A DNA stretch of 64,000 bases. It comes from Vibrio comitans (lineage in GTDB: Bacteria > Pseudomonadota > Gammaproteobacteria > Enterobacterales > Vibrionaceae). The notes below the pieces were generated by a model. That model ran no database searches, was not told the origin of the DNA, and saw only the letters and a program-made list of their open reading frames with translations. This document shows positions 34,501 to 44,029 of the stretch, one piece after another. Within the stretch, counting starts at the first letter, position 1; each line of letters opens with the position of its first letter. A program made the translations under genes and the position numbers. The stretch is taken from positions 1,240,001 to 1,304,000 of the forward strand of contig AP024866.1 of assembly GCA_024346835.1 (NCBI GenBank), in the 5' to 3' direction.

Positions 34501-35904
34501 TTATAGCCAGAATAACGACGCAATAAAGGTCAGTGCGCCAATACAAGCGATGTTGAGCACTATACCTACTCTCATCATTTCTTGCTGTTTGATGTGTCCA
34601 GAGCCAAACACAATCGCATTCGGTGGTGTGGCAACAGGAAGCATAAATGCACAAGATGCGGCGACGGCAATCAACACAGACAGAACCACTGGCGACATAC
34701 CAAACACTTCAGCTACGGTCGCAAAGATAGGAATTAACAGTGCGGCGCTGGCGGTATTACTAGCAAACTCGGTTAAGAACACCACGAATAACGCAATGAT
34801 GGCGATGATGAACAAGATACCAAAGTCTGAAATTAGGGTGCTCAATGAGTTAGCTAAGAACACACTAGTACCTGTAGCCTTAAGCACGTTACTTAGGCAG
34901 ATACCGCCACCAAACAAGATAAGCACGCCCCAATCAGCGGTTTTTTCAATGTCCTTCCAGTGAACCACTCGCGCAAAGCTCACCATGACAATAGCGGCCA
35001 GTGCTACGACAGTATCGAAGTTTGAAATTCCGCCAAGCATAGAGTTAATAGGTTTACTAAAGATCCAGCAGAAGACCGTTAGGGAGAAGATCGCCAGTGT
35101 TACAATCTTTCCTTTATCCCAGTTAACCGGCTCTTTGTTGAGTTCAAATGTGCCTTCTAGTTTAGGTTTAAGTACGAAATATAGGGTACCAACAGCCAGC
35201 GGTAACATGATCACTGCAGCAGGAACGCCAAAGGACATCCATTCAGTAAAGGTGAGTCCTACTTCCGCTGCCGCTATTGCATTAGGAGGCGAACCAACAA
35301 TCGTTGCAATGCCGCCAATACTGGCACTGTATGCAACACCAAGTAGCACGAACACGTAAGTCTTACGCTCTTTGTCGGCATCTACTTTACTTAGCACGCC
35401 TAGTACTAGTGGCAACATCATTGCCGCAGTAGCGGTATTACTGATCCACATGGATAAACCCGCCGTGACCCCAAACAGCATAAATACCGCGGCGCTCATC
35501 TTGCCCTTAGCCAAAATTAGCACCTTATCGGCAATGACTTTATCAAGTCCTTGCACGTGCATCGCAGCTGCTAAGGCAAAGCCTCCCAAAAATAGGAAGA
35601 TAATGGGATTTGAGAAGTTACTTAGCGCCGTTGGGGTATTAAATATACCGAACACAATAGCCAGTATGGGCACCAGGATAGCGGTTATTGTGACATGGAG
35701 TGCCTCGGTTAACCAAAGCACAGCAATGAATACCAATATACTGATACCTAATACGACTTGTGGTTCAAAAGGTAAAGACTTGTATAGCGCAAAGAAAAGG
35801 ACAATATCGGCAAGGATAATCAGGCTGTTCCGGTTAAAAAACCACTCTCTGGTGTTAGTGGGGAGAGGGACACTATCGTTTCTGTTCATATTATTATTCC
35901 TCAA
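34501..35904 (-). CDS. DASS/SLC13 family sodium-coupled anion symporter
   Basis: A 467-aa inner membrane protein of the divalent anion:sodium symporter family (VcINDY-like). About eleven helices with the paired signature loops, [19 protein letters not shown] in the first half and [19 protein letters not shown] in the second, each with the S-N-T motif that binds Na+ and the carboxylate. A final [16 protein letters not shown] motif is also canonical. It imports C4 dicarboxylates or related anions. It is a single gene, followed by a clear terminator. Confidence 0.92.
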   Translation of the reverse strand: MRNNNMNRNDSVPLPTNTREWFFNRNSLIILADIVLFFALYKSLPFEPQVVLGISILVFIAVLWLTEALHVTITAILVPILAIVFGIFNTPTALSNFSNPIIFLFLGGFALAAAMHVQGLDKVIADKVLILAKGKMSAAVFMLFGVTAGLSMWISNTATAAMMLPLVLGVLSKVDADKERKTYVFVLLGVAYSASIGGIATIVGSPPNAIAAAEVGLTFTEWMSFGVPAAVIMLPLAVGTLYFVLKPKLEGTFELNKEPVNWDKGKIVTLAIFSLTVFCWIFSKPINSMLGGISNFDTVVALAAIVMVSFARVVHWKDIEKTADWGVLILFGGGICLSNVLKATGTSVFLANSLSTLISDFGILFIIAIIALFVVFLTEFASNTASAALLIPIFATVAEVFGMSPVVLSVLIAVAASCAFMLPVATPPNAIVFGSGHIKQQEMMRVGIVLNIACIGALTFIASLFWL

Positions 35905-36158
35905 TAGCTCATTCTTGTTGTATTTATGATCAAGAATTCGTTGTAAAACGAAGAGTAGGGACTACCACTTTTGGGTTAATAAATGGTCACATGATTTGTG
36001 GGGATTTGAAATGAAGTTATTGCTGAATTGTTAACCGTATCAATGGTGTGGTTATTTTATTGTGCTACATCAGATTGACGTCACAATAGTGGTGTAACAA
36101 GCTGAATTTATTGCAAAATGACAGAGATACTTAATCGCTACTTCCAGATAACGAGCAA
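35905..36158. other. intergenic region before the DASS gene and after ptsG
   Basis: AT-rich, 254 bp, with no ORF of interest. It should contain the promoter of the minus-strand DASS gene. I saw no clear operator. Confidence 0.5.
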
Positions 36159-36196
36159 TAAAAAAGGAGTGGTTCCCCCGGACAGGGTTCCACTCC
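36159..36196 (-). terminator. terminator of ptsG
   Basis: Stem GGAGTGG...CCACTCC with an inner CCC/GGG pairing; on the minus strand it runs into TTTTTT. It starts 28 bp after the ptsG stop. Confidence 0.88.
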
Positions 36197-36224
36197 AAAC
36201 GGACAAACTATTTACTCAGTTATG

Positions 36225-37634
36225 TTAGCTATTTTTCATATAGTCGAGCATCTGTGTTTTGTAGACATCACTGTTGCCACCAAAGATGGCTTGCACACCT
36301 GTGCCGACACGAACTACGCCAGCCGCGCCCAGTGCTTTTAGTCTGGCATCGTCAACTTGGTCTTGATCTTTCACCTGCATTCTTAATCGAGTAATGCACG
36401 CATCAGCAGAAACGATATTTCCCTTACCGCCAAAGGCTGCGACTAATTCCTTTGTGAAGTCATCACCTTGGAGTGCGTCTTGCGCTTCTTCGCTAACGTC
36501 TTCACGGCCGGGAGTTTTCAGATCGAAGTGCTTGATAAACCATGTGAATACTGCGTAGTAAACCGCGGCATAACCTAGCCCAAGAGGAATGATCATCCAG
36601 CCTTTAGTGGAAATACCAAAGAAGGTGACGTAATCGATGAGACCTGCACTAAAGCTATAGCCGTGTTTAACACCAAGAATGATGCAAAGCGGGTATGCCA
36701 GTCCGGCCAAGATAGCGTGCACTGCATACAGAGCAGGTGAGATGAACAAGAATGCAAATTCTACTGGCTCGGTAATTCCGGTTAGGAAAGAGGTGAGGGC
36801 AGCAGATACCATGATTCCCATAACCTTGACGCGGTTTTCTGGTTTAGACGCGCGGCCAATAGCAATAGCAGCAGCAGGTAGACCAAACATCTTAAACAAA
36901 TAACCGCCTGCAAGGTTACCGGAATTAGGGTCACCGGCGAAGAATCGTGGGATCTCGCCATGGAACACTTGACCAGCTGCATTGGTGAAGTCACCGGCTT
37001 GCAGTTGAATGATAACGTTAATAACGTGGTGTAAACCAAATGGGATCAATGCGCGTTCTGCAGTGCCATAAGCCCAAAATGCCATTACTGGGTTTTGCTC
37101 TGTTGCCCAATGACCAAAGGCATCAATACCTAAGCCGATGGGTTGCCAAATAAAGGCAAGAACAATACCAAGTAATAACATCGCAAATGAAGTGATGATA
37201 GGAACGAATCGCTTACCCGCAAAGAAGCCCAAATAAGCTGGCATCTTAATGGTGTAGAAGCGATTAAACATGTACGCACCAACCGCACCAGAAATGATAC
37301 CGCCTAGCACGCCCATGTCGATGTGATAGACGCCCAATACACCCGCCATAACCTTTAAGGTTGCGATCAGAACGTAATAGCCAATACCTGCTGCGACCGC
37401 ACCTACACCGTCGTTATCGGTAAAGGAGATTGCAACGCCTAGAGCAAAAATAAGCGGTAAGTTTCCAAATACGGCGCCGCCTGCTTCAGCCATAAGCTGT
37501 GAAACGATTGGTGGGATGATGTCAAAGTTAGCTGAGCCAATACCCAGCAAAATACCGGCTGCTGGCATGGATGCTATAGGCAGCATAAGCGCCTTACCAA
37601 CCTTGGACAGGTTGGCAAAAAAGTTACTGAACAT
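36225..37634 (-). CDS. ptsG: PTS glucose-specific EIICB component
   Basis: A 469-aa glucose transporter of the phosphotransferase system (E. coli PtsG 477 aa). The IIC domain starts with [20 protein letters not shown] and contains the substrate-site motif [10 protein letters not shown]; the C-terminal IIB domain (about 390-469) has the phosphorylated cysteine Cys413 in [11 protein letters not shown] is supplied elsewhere (crr). The SD is GAAGGG. It faces sgrR across 606 bp that carry possible regulatory RNA structure. E. coli ptsG mRNA is the main target of SgrS, so the arrangement is meaningful. Confidence 0.93.
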   Translation of the reverse strand: MFSNFFANLSKVGKALMLPIASMPAAGILLGIGSANFDIIPPIVSQLMAEAGGAVFGNLPLIFALGVAISFTDNDGVGAVAAGIGYYVLIATLKVMAGVLGVYHIDMGVLGGIISGAVGAYMFNRFYTIKMPAYLGFFAGKRFVPIITSFAMLLLGIVLAFIWQPIGLGIDAFGHWATEQNPVMAFWAYGTAERALIPFGLHHVINVIIQLQAGDFTNAAGQVFHGEIPRFFAGDPNSGNLAGGYLFKMFGLPAAAIAIGRASKPENRVKVMGIMVSAALTSFLTGITEPVEFAFLFISPALYAVHAILAGLAYPLCIILGVKHGYSFSAGLIDYVTFFGISTKGWMIIPLGLGYAAVYYAVFTWFIKHFDLKTPGREDVSEEAQDALQGDDFTKELVAAFGGKGNIVSADACITRLRMQVKDQDQVDDARLKALGAAGVVRVGTGVQAIFGGNSDVYKTQMLDYMKNS

Positions 37635-37798
37635 GTGATTACCCTTCTATTTTATATTTTTAGGCATCGAAAAATAACGCTTTCAATACCATTACTCAAA
37701 ACGTATTAATGAAAACTAACTCTCTGATTTTTATATGCTTATGGTTTGTTATTCTGGTTTGTCAATGAGCAAGAAAGTTTGGTTTTTAAAATAGGGGA

Positions 37799-37837
37799 GA
37801 GCCGGTTATCTTCAATCCTTGAAGAAGAACCAAGCTC
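37799..37837. promoter_or_regulatory. hairpin upstream of ptsG
   Basis: Imperfect stem GAGC-GGTT-CTTCAA / TTGAAG-AACC-GCTC around a short loop, about 165 bp before the ptsG ATG. It could be part of the ptsG leader or the end of a small RNA; there is no strong T run on either side. Confidence 0.45.
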
Positions 37838-37846
37838 TGAAAAGGG

Positions 37847-37924
37847 AGGTGATAATTAGCCTATTTGTGTTTTACAAGGGGGGGGGGGATGGAGCAAAAA
37901 ACACAGATAAATTAATTATCACCT
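37847..37924. ncRNA. 78-nt long hairpin with an 11-G/C loop between ptsG and sgrR
   Basis: Outer arms AGGTGATAATTA / TAATTATCACCT (12 bp, perfect), a 3x3 internal loop, then inner arms TATTTGTGTTTT / AAAACACAGATA (one G-T). The loop contains a run of eleven G on the plus strand (11 C on the minus). It lies directly after the 42-aa minus-strand ORF. The position between sgrR and ptsG suggests a link to an SgrS-type RNA; transcription is not proven. Confidence 0.5.
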
Positions 37925-37932
37925 TAAACTGG

Positions 37933-38061
37933 TTAGCCGCTATTCGTTGGGCTGTTTAATTTGGATGACGCCACTACTGCAACTTTACGTTTGTTATTTC
38001 TAGTTGCGATTAACCTATCGTTAATGCAAAGAACGTACTTGTTTTGTTGAGTAGCTTTCAT
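37933..38061 (-). CDS. possible 42-aa small protein in the ptsG-sgrR gap
   Basis: ATG at 38061 with GAGGTGA 5 bp upstream, reading MKATQQNKYVLCINDRLIAT... and ending NSPTNSG. It is soluble and basic. In enteric bacteria the sRNA SgrS, divergent from sgrR, encodes the 43-aa SgrT; this ORF has the same length, strand and location, but its sequence does not look like E. coli SgrT. The strong ribosome site makes it a real candidate. Confidence 0.5.
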   Translation of the reverse strand: MKATQQNKYVLCINDRLIATRNNKRKVAVVASSKLNSPTNSG

Positions 38062-38240
38062 AAGCGTCACCTCAAATGAGTCGCGTTGTTAGTGAACACA
38101 TTCAGTATCGCTGTTTTACGAACTTTTAAAACAGATAGGAAAGTAGAAAAATGTTCCTCATATTGTATTTATTACTTCTTTTTCATCTTGGTTAGGCTAT
38201 TTTTAGTCTAAATAAGGAATGAAAATAGAATGGAAGCTTT

Positions 38241-39968
38241 ATGAAGCCGGTTAAACTGGTGAGATTTTTTGCTCGACTTGAGCCGTATGCAGTGCATGAA
38301 GAGAATGCAGTATTGCTCGATGAAGTATCGGAACTTTTATATACAACAACACGTTATGCGCGCACTTTACTCGGCGACATGCAAAAGAATGACTGGCTAC
38401 AGTGGACACCAAAAACCGGAAGGAACCAGCGCTCAATTCTTAAAAAGCTGTATTCAGAAGCCGATATTCGCCGTCAAATAGCTTTAGATTTCATCTCTCA
38501 AAAGCAATTTGAAGAGGCTCTGGAGGTACTGCAGGATAATCAGCAATTGTTTGGTGAATTGCTCAAACAATCTTCTGGCGCAGGTTTGTACAACGGGCAG
38601 TTGCATGTGCAGTTGACCTATAACCGCACCTTCGGTGCTCTTTACCCCCACAATATTTTACGAAACAGCGAGCGCTTCTTTGTACGGCAACTCTATTCTT
38701 GTCTGGTAAAACAAGATGCTAAAGGGAATATCTCGCCCGATATTGCTCATCACTGGCAGATGAGTGAAGACGGTAAGCAGTGGTCACTTTATTTAAGGCC
38801 CAAGGTGCAATTTCATGATGGAAGCCCAATCCATGGGCAAGCGATTGTCGAACTCTTCAATGCCTACCGAAAATTACCGGGATATAAAAAGGATCTTTCG
38901 CATCTGCTGCGAGTTGAGTCACCTCAATCTAGAGTAGTTAGATTCTACTTAAGTACCGAGGATGTAGACTTTGTATCAAAGCTGTCAGACGTGAAGTACT
39001 CTATTCAGCCCGTTAACCAAGTCACTAAGAGCATCACAAAGCAGAAGGATGTGATTGGTTCAGGCCCTTTTACCTTACTTGAACAAAGTGACAAATGGCT
39101 AAAACTAAGGGCTTATGAGGCTTTTCATGGGTATCGCTCATTAACCGATGAACTGACTGTTTGGCATGTACAATCTGAAAATGGCGGTAATTCATACAGT
39201 CATAAAATGCTGTCTCAGCAAACTGAAGATGATGCCAAGTCAGCGGCAGCACCTACAAAGCAACTTTGCGTTGAGGATGGTTGTTTACTCGCGGTATTTA
39301 ATCAAAATGCGTCAAAGGAATTACCCACAGAAACGCGTCGATGGTTAGCGCATGTGATACAAGGGGAAGCGCTTTGGCAGGATATAGAAAAAAACAAAGT
39401 GCCGATTAATCTCGTAGCCGCTGATAATTTCTATCCGTTTTGGAAGCCGTGGGAGTGCGTAGCAGGAACTAAACCTACAGCGTTTAGAGGTTTATCAATA
39501 CTTATCTACAACCATTTTGGGCTTAGGGTATGTGCGCAGGCTATTAGCAACGTGCTTGCCAAATACGATATTGAAGTTGACATCGAAGAAGTGCCGATTG
39601 AAACGTACGCAAAACGCGCTAAGGGTGACGGTTTTACTCAAGACATCGTGTTAATGAATTTGTTATTGGACGACAATCTGCCAACGTCGGCATTGTTGGC
39701 GTTTCAAAGCGATATTGCGCTCAGAAGTTGTATGAACGATAAAACAAGCCAATGGCTAGATTCAAACCTAACAGCGCTATGCTCGAAAGTTCAATCCACA
39801 CACTACCTAGAACGACTAGAGCCAATCGGTAATTACTTGATCAGTGAAGTAATCGCCAAGCCATTGTTTCACCACATGCAGTCTATGAGTTTTCAGGATA
39901 TGTTTCATGGCGTTGATATGACCCCTTGGGGCTGGCCTGACATTCAACAAATTTGGTTAGAAGATTAA
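38241..39968 (+). CDS. sgrR: SgrR-like transcriptional regulator with solute-binding domain
   Basis: A 575-aa protein: an N-terminal winged-helix domain of about 115 residues (LLDEVSELLYTTTRYARTLLGDMQKNDWLQWTP) and a C-terminal extracellular-solute-binding family 5 domain (YPHNILRNSERFFVRQLYSCL, WSLYLRPKVQFHDGSPIHG). This architecture defines SgrR, which in E. coli activates the sRNA SgrS during glucose-phosphate stress. Here it is divergent from ptsG. No signal peptide, so the binding domain senses a cytosolic ligand. The M14 gene follows 30 bp later. Confidence 0.87.
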   Translation: MKPVKLVRFFARLEPYAVHEENAVLLDEVSELLYTTTRYARTLLGDMQKNDWLQWTPKTGRNQRSILKKLYSEADIRRQIALDFISQKQFEEALEVLQDNQQLFGELLKQSSGAGLYNGQLHVQLTYNRTFGALYPHNILRNSERFFVRQLYSCLVKQDAKGNISPDIAHHWQMSEDGKQWSLYLRPKVQFHDGSPIHGQAIVELFNAYRKLPGYKKDLSHLLRVESPQSRVVRFYLSTEDVDFVSKLSDVKYSIQPVNQVTKSITKQKDVIGSGPFTLLEQSDKWLKLRAYEAFHGYRSLTDELTVWHVQSENGGNSYSHKMLSQQTEDDAKSAAAPTKQLCVEDGCLLAVFNQNASKELPTETRRWLAHVIQGEALWQDIEKNKVPINLVAADNFYPFWKPWECVAGTKPTAFRGLSILIYNHFGLRVCAQAISNVLAKYDIEVDIEEVPIETYAKRAKGDGFTQDIVLMNLLLDDNLPTSALLAFQSDIALRSCMNDKTSQWLDSNLTALCSKVQSTHYLERLEPIGNYLISEVIAKPLFHHMQSMSFQDMFHGVDMTPWGWPDIQQIWLED

Positions 39969-39998
39969 CACCAAGCAACAAGGAATAAAGCGAAGATT

Positions 39999-41000
39999 AT
40001 GGCAACAGAATACTTAGCAGATGTTATTGATGGTAAAAAGGTGATTCAGAGCTTAGATGTATCAGATTTGAGCGTAGGAGAGCACACTTTTTGGTTTCGG
40101 ATCTGTAGTAATGCGCTAGGACAATGGCTGCATTTACCCGTGATGGTATACAAGGGCAGTAAGCCTGGTAAGCGTTTTATGATCACAGCTGGTGTGCATG
40201 GGGACGAGTACAATGGCGTGCTGGTGGCGCAAAAGGTCGCATCTCAATTGGCTACCGCCGACATCTCAGGCTCGGTGGTGATCGTTCCAACGGTGAATTT
40301 ATCTGGGATGCTCAGCCACAGCCGAGATTACAGTTCAAACGATCCGGATCATTCCACGGCCAACCTTAACCGTTTTTTCCCAGGTAATAAGAATGGCAAT
40401 GAAGCGCAGCGCTATGTTTATCAGCTTTGGGAGAATTTACTAAAGCCTAACGCCGACCTTGCCATAGATCTTCACACCCAAACCAGTGGCACTATCTATC
40501 CACTCTATGTATTTGCCGATTACCGTCTTGATGATGCCCTTAACATGGCCCGTCTAATGAATCCGGATGTTATTTTTGACGATCCGGGTGATCCCGGTAT
40601 TTTAGAGACCGTTTGGAATCAACATAACATTCCTTCTATTACTGTTGAGGTAGGAGTAGGGCGTTATAGTGATTACCCATTAGTTGAGCGCTCCGCAAAC
40701 GGAGTGCTGAATGTGCTGAGTGATTATCAGGTATTGGCAGATGGTACAGCCATGGACGCTGAACCGCCGTTTGTGGAGGGTAATGAGTTGACTAGCATCC
40801 GCGCAGAAACCGGCGGTTTCTATCAGCCTCAGGTAGAGTTACTTCAACCCGTAAAGGAAGGCGACCTTCTATCGGTCCAAACAGATTCGTTTGGCAAAGA
40901 GGTTAAGCGGTACTATGCACCAAGAGCGGGGGTTGTATTGAGTTTTAATGTTGAACCAATGAGGGCGACGGGTGCTCTGATTGTTCGCCTTATTCACTAA
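39999..41000 (+). CDS. M14 family succinylglutamate desuccinylase/aspartoacylase-like hydrolase
   Basis: A zinc-dependent deacylase of 333 aa. Zn ligands are His67 and Glu70 in GVHGDE and His159 in AIDLHTQ; Glu217 in ITVEVG is the likely catalytic acid/base. The C-terminal beta domain (residues 250-333) matches AstE/ASPA relatives. Related proteins remove succinyl or acetyl groups from amino acids or act on N-acyl compounds. It follows sgrR by 30 bp and could be co-transcribed with it, an unusual partner. Substrate unknown. Confidence 0.87.
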   Translation: MATEYLADVIDGKKVIQSLDVSDLSVGEHTFWFRICSNALGQWLHLPVMVYKGSKPGKRFMITAGVHGDEYNGVLVAQKVASQLATADISGSVVIVPTVNLSGMLSHSRDYSSNDPDHSTANLNRFFPGNKNGNEAQRYVYQLWENLLKPNADLAIDLHTQTSGTIYPLYVFADYRLDDALNMARLMNPDVIFDDPGDPGILETVWNQHNIPSITVEVGVGRYSDYPLVERSANGVLNVLSDYQVLADGTAMDAEPPFVEGNELTSIRAETGGFYQPQVELLQPVKEGDLLSVQTDSFGKEVKRYYAPRAGVVLSFNVEPMRATGALIVRLIH

Positions 41001-41508
41001 TCATTTCTTCGATGAGATTCGCTTGGCGCCAATAGCCGAGCGTCTCTTCATTAACTTCACCTTGCTCACGAGCGGCTTTAAGCATCGCCATTTGAAAGGT
41101 TTGGCTGAGTTCTAGTTGGCCTAACAGGGCAAGGCTACGGATGATACGGCTGATTCGCAGATGATTATGGTCAGTGGCTTTTAACCATGAGTGGTCGCGC
41201 ATGTTGAGATCTTCTTTTGGCACAATAGAGTTACCAAAGAAGCGCATTCCAAAAAAGTCGAGCATCATGCCTAGTGAATGCAGTTGCGCCTCACGCAGTA
41301 CTTCACAAGCGCAGAAATAATCCTGCGTTGATTGACAGGCAATCGGGCTATGGGAGTGAAAGCGGCTTGGGGTGTCGATTGGAAACAACCATTGAATGTA
41401 CTCATGGTCGTACTCTAACCAGAATGAATCCAAAGCCCATATTTGCTCAATCCTTCTTCCTTTATGATCAGGCTCCAACCCGAGCATGAACTGACAAACA
41501 GTCTTCAT
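40990..41508 (-). CDS. OGFr-domain protein
   Basis: A 172-aa protein with the conserved domain of the opioid growth factor receptor family: DHKGRRIEQIWALDSFWLEYDHEYIQWLFP followed by a helical part. This domain is known mainly in animals but is scattered in bacteria and fungi; its bacterial function is unknown. The gene is convergent with the M14 gene and overlaps it by 11 bp at the 3' ends. No signal peptide or membrane segment. Confidence 0.85.
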   Translation of the reverse strand: MKTVCQFMLGLEPDHKGRRIEQIWALDSFWLEYDHEYIQWLFPIDTPSRFHSHSPIACQSTQDYFCACEVLREAQLHSLGMMLDFFGMRFFGNSIVPKEDLNMRDHSWLKATDHNHLRISRIIRSLALLGQLELSQTFQMAMLKAAREQGEVNEETLGYWRQANLIEEMISE

Positions 41509-42182
41509 TGATTACTAAAACTACCATGTAAAATAGCTACTTACAGCGTAGCCTAAAATAATGAATTACGTTTATGCTAAACGTTGTAGCTTAGAATATC
41601 TATTCATAAGCGTTATGAATAATAACTGTTTACAAAATACTATTTAACTACTATGAAATCGGTTTCATTCATATTGTTAAATAGTATACAAGTTTCTTTC
41701 TTCCGTATTTTCATTGCGATATGAATTAATATCGTATGACATTATGCAAGTATATGTACCGTAGTAAAGATTGGATACTCATTGGTAGATAATTCGCTGC
41801 TTTACAATAAATAAGGTCTATTAGCATAGGCGCTATTGTGTGTGAAGGTTGAATAGATAGGAATAGTGGCTACTTCCAATGGCATAAACATAGAAGTAAT
41901 TGGAGTTATTGAATAAAAGATACAATTTGATCTATTGAGTAATCTACCAAGATTTGCAATATAATATGCACCACCAAAAGCATTTCCTTGCTTTGATATT
42001 TTACCACACAGCTATCTATAACAATTTGTAATGAAATGTTTCAGTGTAACTTTCTGAATATAAATAGTCTGAATAGTCATGAAAGATTCATTTTATAAAT
42101 AAATCTTTCATCTAGATTCCACTTAACTGTCATCTAATTTGCTTACCTTTCTTCGCAGTTTATTAGCCAACAGGAAAGCAAA
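41509..42182. other. AT-rich 674-bp intergenic region with two palindromic structures
   Basis: No credible ORF. It holds a nested inverted repeat at 41637-41687 (listed separately) and a 9-bp hairpin TGAAAGATT / AATCTTTCA at 42080-42110 upstream of phnD. A CTGTCAT at 42127-42133 could be half a Pho box, but the second half is poor. Confidence 0.6.
41637..41687. promoter_or_regulatory. nested inverted repeat with a LacI-like operator core
   Basis: Outer arms ATACTATTTAAC / GTTAAATAGTAT pair perfectly over 12 bp. In the 27-bp centre sits a second palindrome ATGAAA-TCGG-TTTCAT (41652-41667), which has the A-rich/central CG/T-rich shape of LacI-family operators. No gene is close on the plus strand (phnD is 500 bp away); the OGFr gene begins 130 bp to the left. 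Confidence 0.55.
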
Positions 42183-43121
42183 ATGAAACTCGTTAAGACT
42201 GCAGTAGCTACTGCGTTAATGTTCTCTGCAGCTGTTTCAGCAATGGATTCACGTTACCAAGACCGCACTGGAAACCTAGTTGCGGATGTTCCACAAAATG
42301 AAGCTGAATGGGTAAACCCTTCTACTCTTATTTTTGCTTACACACCAGTTGAAGACCCTGCAGTTTACGCAGATGTATGGAGTGAGTTTCTTGAGCATCT
42401 AGAGAAAGAAACGGGCAAGAATGTTCGATTCTTCCCTGTACAGAACAACGCAGCCCAAATTGAGGCAATGCGTTCTGGCCGCCTACATATTGCTGGCTTT
42501 AACACGGGTTCTACGCCACTTGCGGTTAACTGTGCTGGTTTTGCTCCTTTCACTATGATGGCAGCAGAAGATGGCTCTTTTGGCTATGAGATGGAAATCA
42601 TTACTCACCCTGATTCAGGCATTGAAAGCGTTGAAGACCTAAAAGGTAAGAACCTGGCATTCACCGCACAAACATCTAACTCAGGCTTTAAGGCACCATC
42701 TGCTATTTTGGATGCAGAATATGGATTGAAACCAGATGCGGACTTTAAGCCTGCATTCTCTGGTGCTCATGATAACTCTATTCTAGGTGTGGCTCACAAA
42801 GACTATGACGCTGCAGCGATTGCTAACTCTGTACTAAATCGTATGTTGTCGCGTGACGTAGTGAACGAGCAGCAAATTAAGTCGATTTATAAATCACAGA
42901 CATTCCCTACCACGGCTTACGGCACGGCGCATAACCTAGCTCCAGAGCTACAAGAAAAGATTCAACAAGCGTTTTTCACTTTCGATTGGCAAGGAACTAA
43001 GTTGCAAGAAGAGTTTGAGCGCAATGGTGAGGCACAATTTGTTCCGATCACATACCAAGAGCATTGGGAAGTGATTCGCACTATTGATACGGCAAACCAG
43101 GTTTCTTATACCTGTAGCTAA
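42183..43121 (+). CDS. phnD: PhnD-type phosphate/phosphonate ABC substrate-binding protein
   Basis: A 312-aa periplasmic binding protein (signal peptide to about residue 20, VSA) of the PhnD family, with TLIFAYTPVEDPAVY and MRSGRLHIAGFNTGSTPLAVNCAGF and the typical AHDNSILGVAHKDYDAAAIANSVL. It captures phosphonates, phosphite or phosphate for import by PhnCE. Downstream it is separated from phnC by a stem-loop, which may raise its level relative to the other subunits. The ligand is not clear; no C-P lyase genes are in the window. Confidence 0.88.
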   Translation: MKLVKTAVATALMFSAAVSAMDSRYQDRTGNLVADVPQNEAEWVNPSTLIFAYTPVEDPAVYADVWSEFLEHLEKETGKNVRFFPVQNNAAQIEAMRSGRLHIAGFNTGSTPLAVNCAGFAPFTMMAAEDGSFGYEMEIITHPDSGIESVEDLKGKNLAFTAQTSNSGFKAPSAILDAEYGLKPDADFKPAFSGAHDNSILGVAHKDYDAAAIANSVLNRMLSRDVVNEQQIKSIYKSQTFPTTAYGTAHNLAPELQEKIQQAFFTFDWQGTKLQEEFERNGEAQFVPITYQEHWEVIRTIDTANQVSYTCS

Positions 43122-43141
43122 CCAGCTATACATTTAATAAA

Positions 43142-43167
43142 AAGGCCCAGAATGCAATTTGGGCCTT
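43142..43167 (+). terminator. stem-loop between phnD and phnC
   Basis: Perfect 8-bp stem AAGGCCCA / TGGGCCTT with a 10-nt loop and no strong T run. It probably acts as a partial terminator or an mRNA end protector for phnD. Confidence 0.65.
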
Positions 43168-43213
43168 GCTTCACATCATTTTAATTTCCACCTAACCTCC
43201 CCAAAGGAAGGTC

Positions 43214-44029
43214 ATGTCTACATTAACTCTTAAGGGCTTAACCAAGCATTATTCTTCATCGGATAAGGCGCTTACCGATGTCAATCTTACCGTCGAACCA
43301 GGTGAGGTTGTTGGCTTAATTGGCCCATCAGGTGCGGGTAAATCCACTCTGATTCGCTGTATTAACCGCCTCACTGAACCCACTGATGGGCAAGTGCTGT
43401 TTTCTGATAAAGATCTGGTCAAACTCTCAACATCAAACTTAAGACAAGCTCGCCGAGAAATTGGGATGATATTCCAAGAGTACGCATTAATTGAGCGTCT
43501 TACGGTGATGGAGAATGTACTGTCAGGCCGCCTAGGTTATGTGAACTTTTGGCGTAGCTTTACGCGTCGTTACCCAGGTGAAGATATACAAGAAGCTTAC
43601 GCATTGTTGGATCGCGTAGGTTTGCTGGAGCACGCTAATAAACGAGCCGATGCACTCTCTGGTGGTCAGCGTCAAAGGGTTGGGATTGCAAGGGCACTAG
43701 CTCAAAAGCCTAAGTTGTTACTCATCGATGAACCTACTGCAGCCCTTGATCCACGAACTGCACGTCAGATCATGCGCTTGATCAGTGAAATCTGCGAAGA
43801 GCAGCAGCTTCCTGCCATCATCAATATTCACGATGTTGAACTCGCTAAGCGATTTGTTCAGAGAATCGTTGGTCTCAATGCAGGTCAGGTCGTTTTTGAT
43901 GGAAAGCCAAGTGAGCTGGATGAAAGTGTACTGACCAACATCTATGGTCAAGAAGACTGGAATGCGACGACAGAACAAGAAGCTGAGCCTTCGATGACTA
44001 CAGCGACGTTGACTGAGGCTCTAGCATGA
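43214..44029 (+). CDS. phnC: phosphonate ABC transporter ATPase
   Basis: A 271-aa ATP-binding subunit with Walker [10 protein letters not shown] (37-45), Q-loop [16 protein letters not shown], signature LSGGQRQR, Walker [14 protein letters not shown] and H-loop INIHD. The Q-loop region with the [10 protein letters not shown] block is typical of PhnC. It powers import through the two downstream permeases. The C-terminal ends in a short acidic tail. It overlaps the first permease by 4 bp (ATGA). Confidence 0.93.
   Translation: MSTLTLKGLTKHYSSSDKALTDVNLTVEPGEVVGLIGPSGAGKSTLIRCINRLTEPTDGQVLFSDKDLVKLSTSNLRQARREIGMIFQEYALIERLTVMENVLSGRLGYVNFWRSFTRRYPGEDIQEAYALLDRVGLLEHANKRADALSGGQRQRVGIARALAQKPKLLLIDEPTAALDPRTARQIMRLISEICEEQQLPAIINIHDVELAKRFVQRIVGLNAGQVVFDGKPSELDESVLTNIYGQEDWNATTEQEAEPSMTTATLTEALA

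Noticed and set aside
34550..35929. Long plus-strand ORFs across the DASS transporter
   Set aside because: Antisense shadows of a strong membrane protein gene; compositional bias explains the open frames.
37640..38240. Clear SgrT homologue or ptsG-pairing seed
   Set aside because: The 42-aa ORF does not resemble E. coli SgrT and no long complementarity to the ptsG ribosome site was found by eye; kept only as a candidate locus.
42121..42150. Full Pho box upstream of phnD
   Set aside because: Only one CTGTCAT half-site is present; the second half (TTGCTTA) is a poor match, so PhoB control is not supported.
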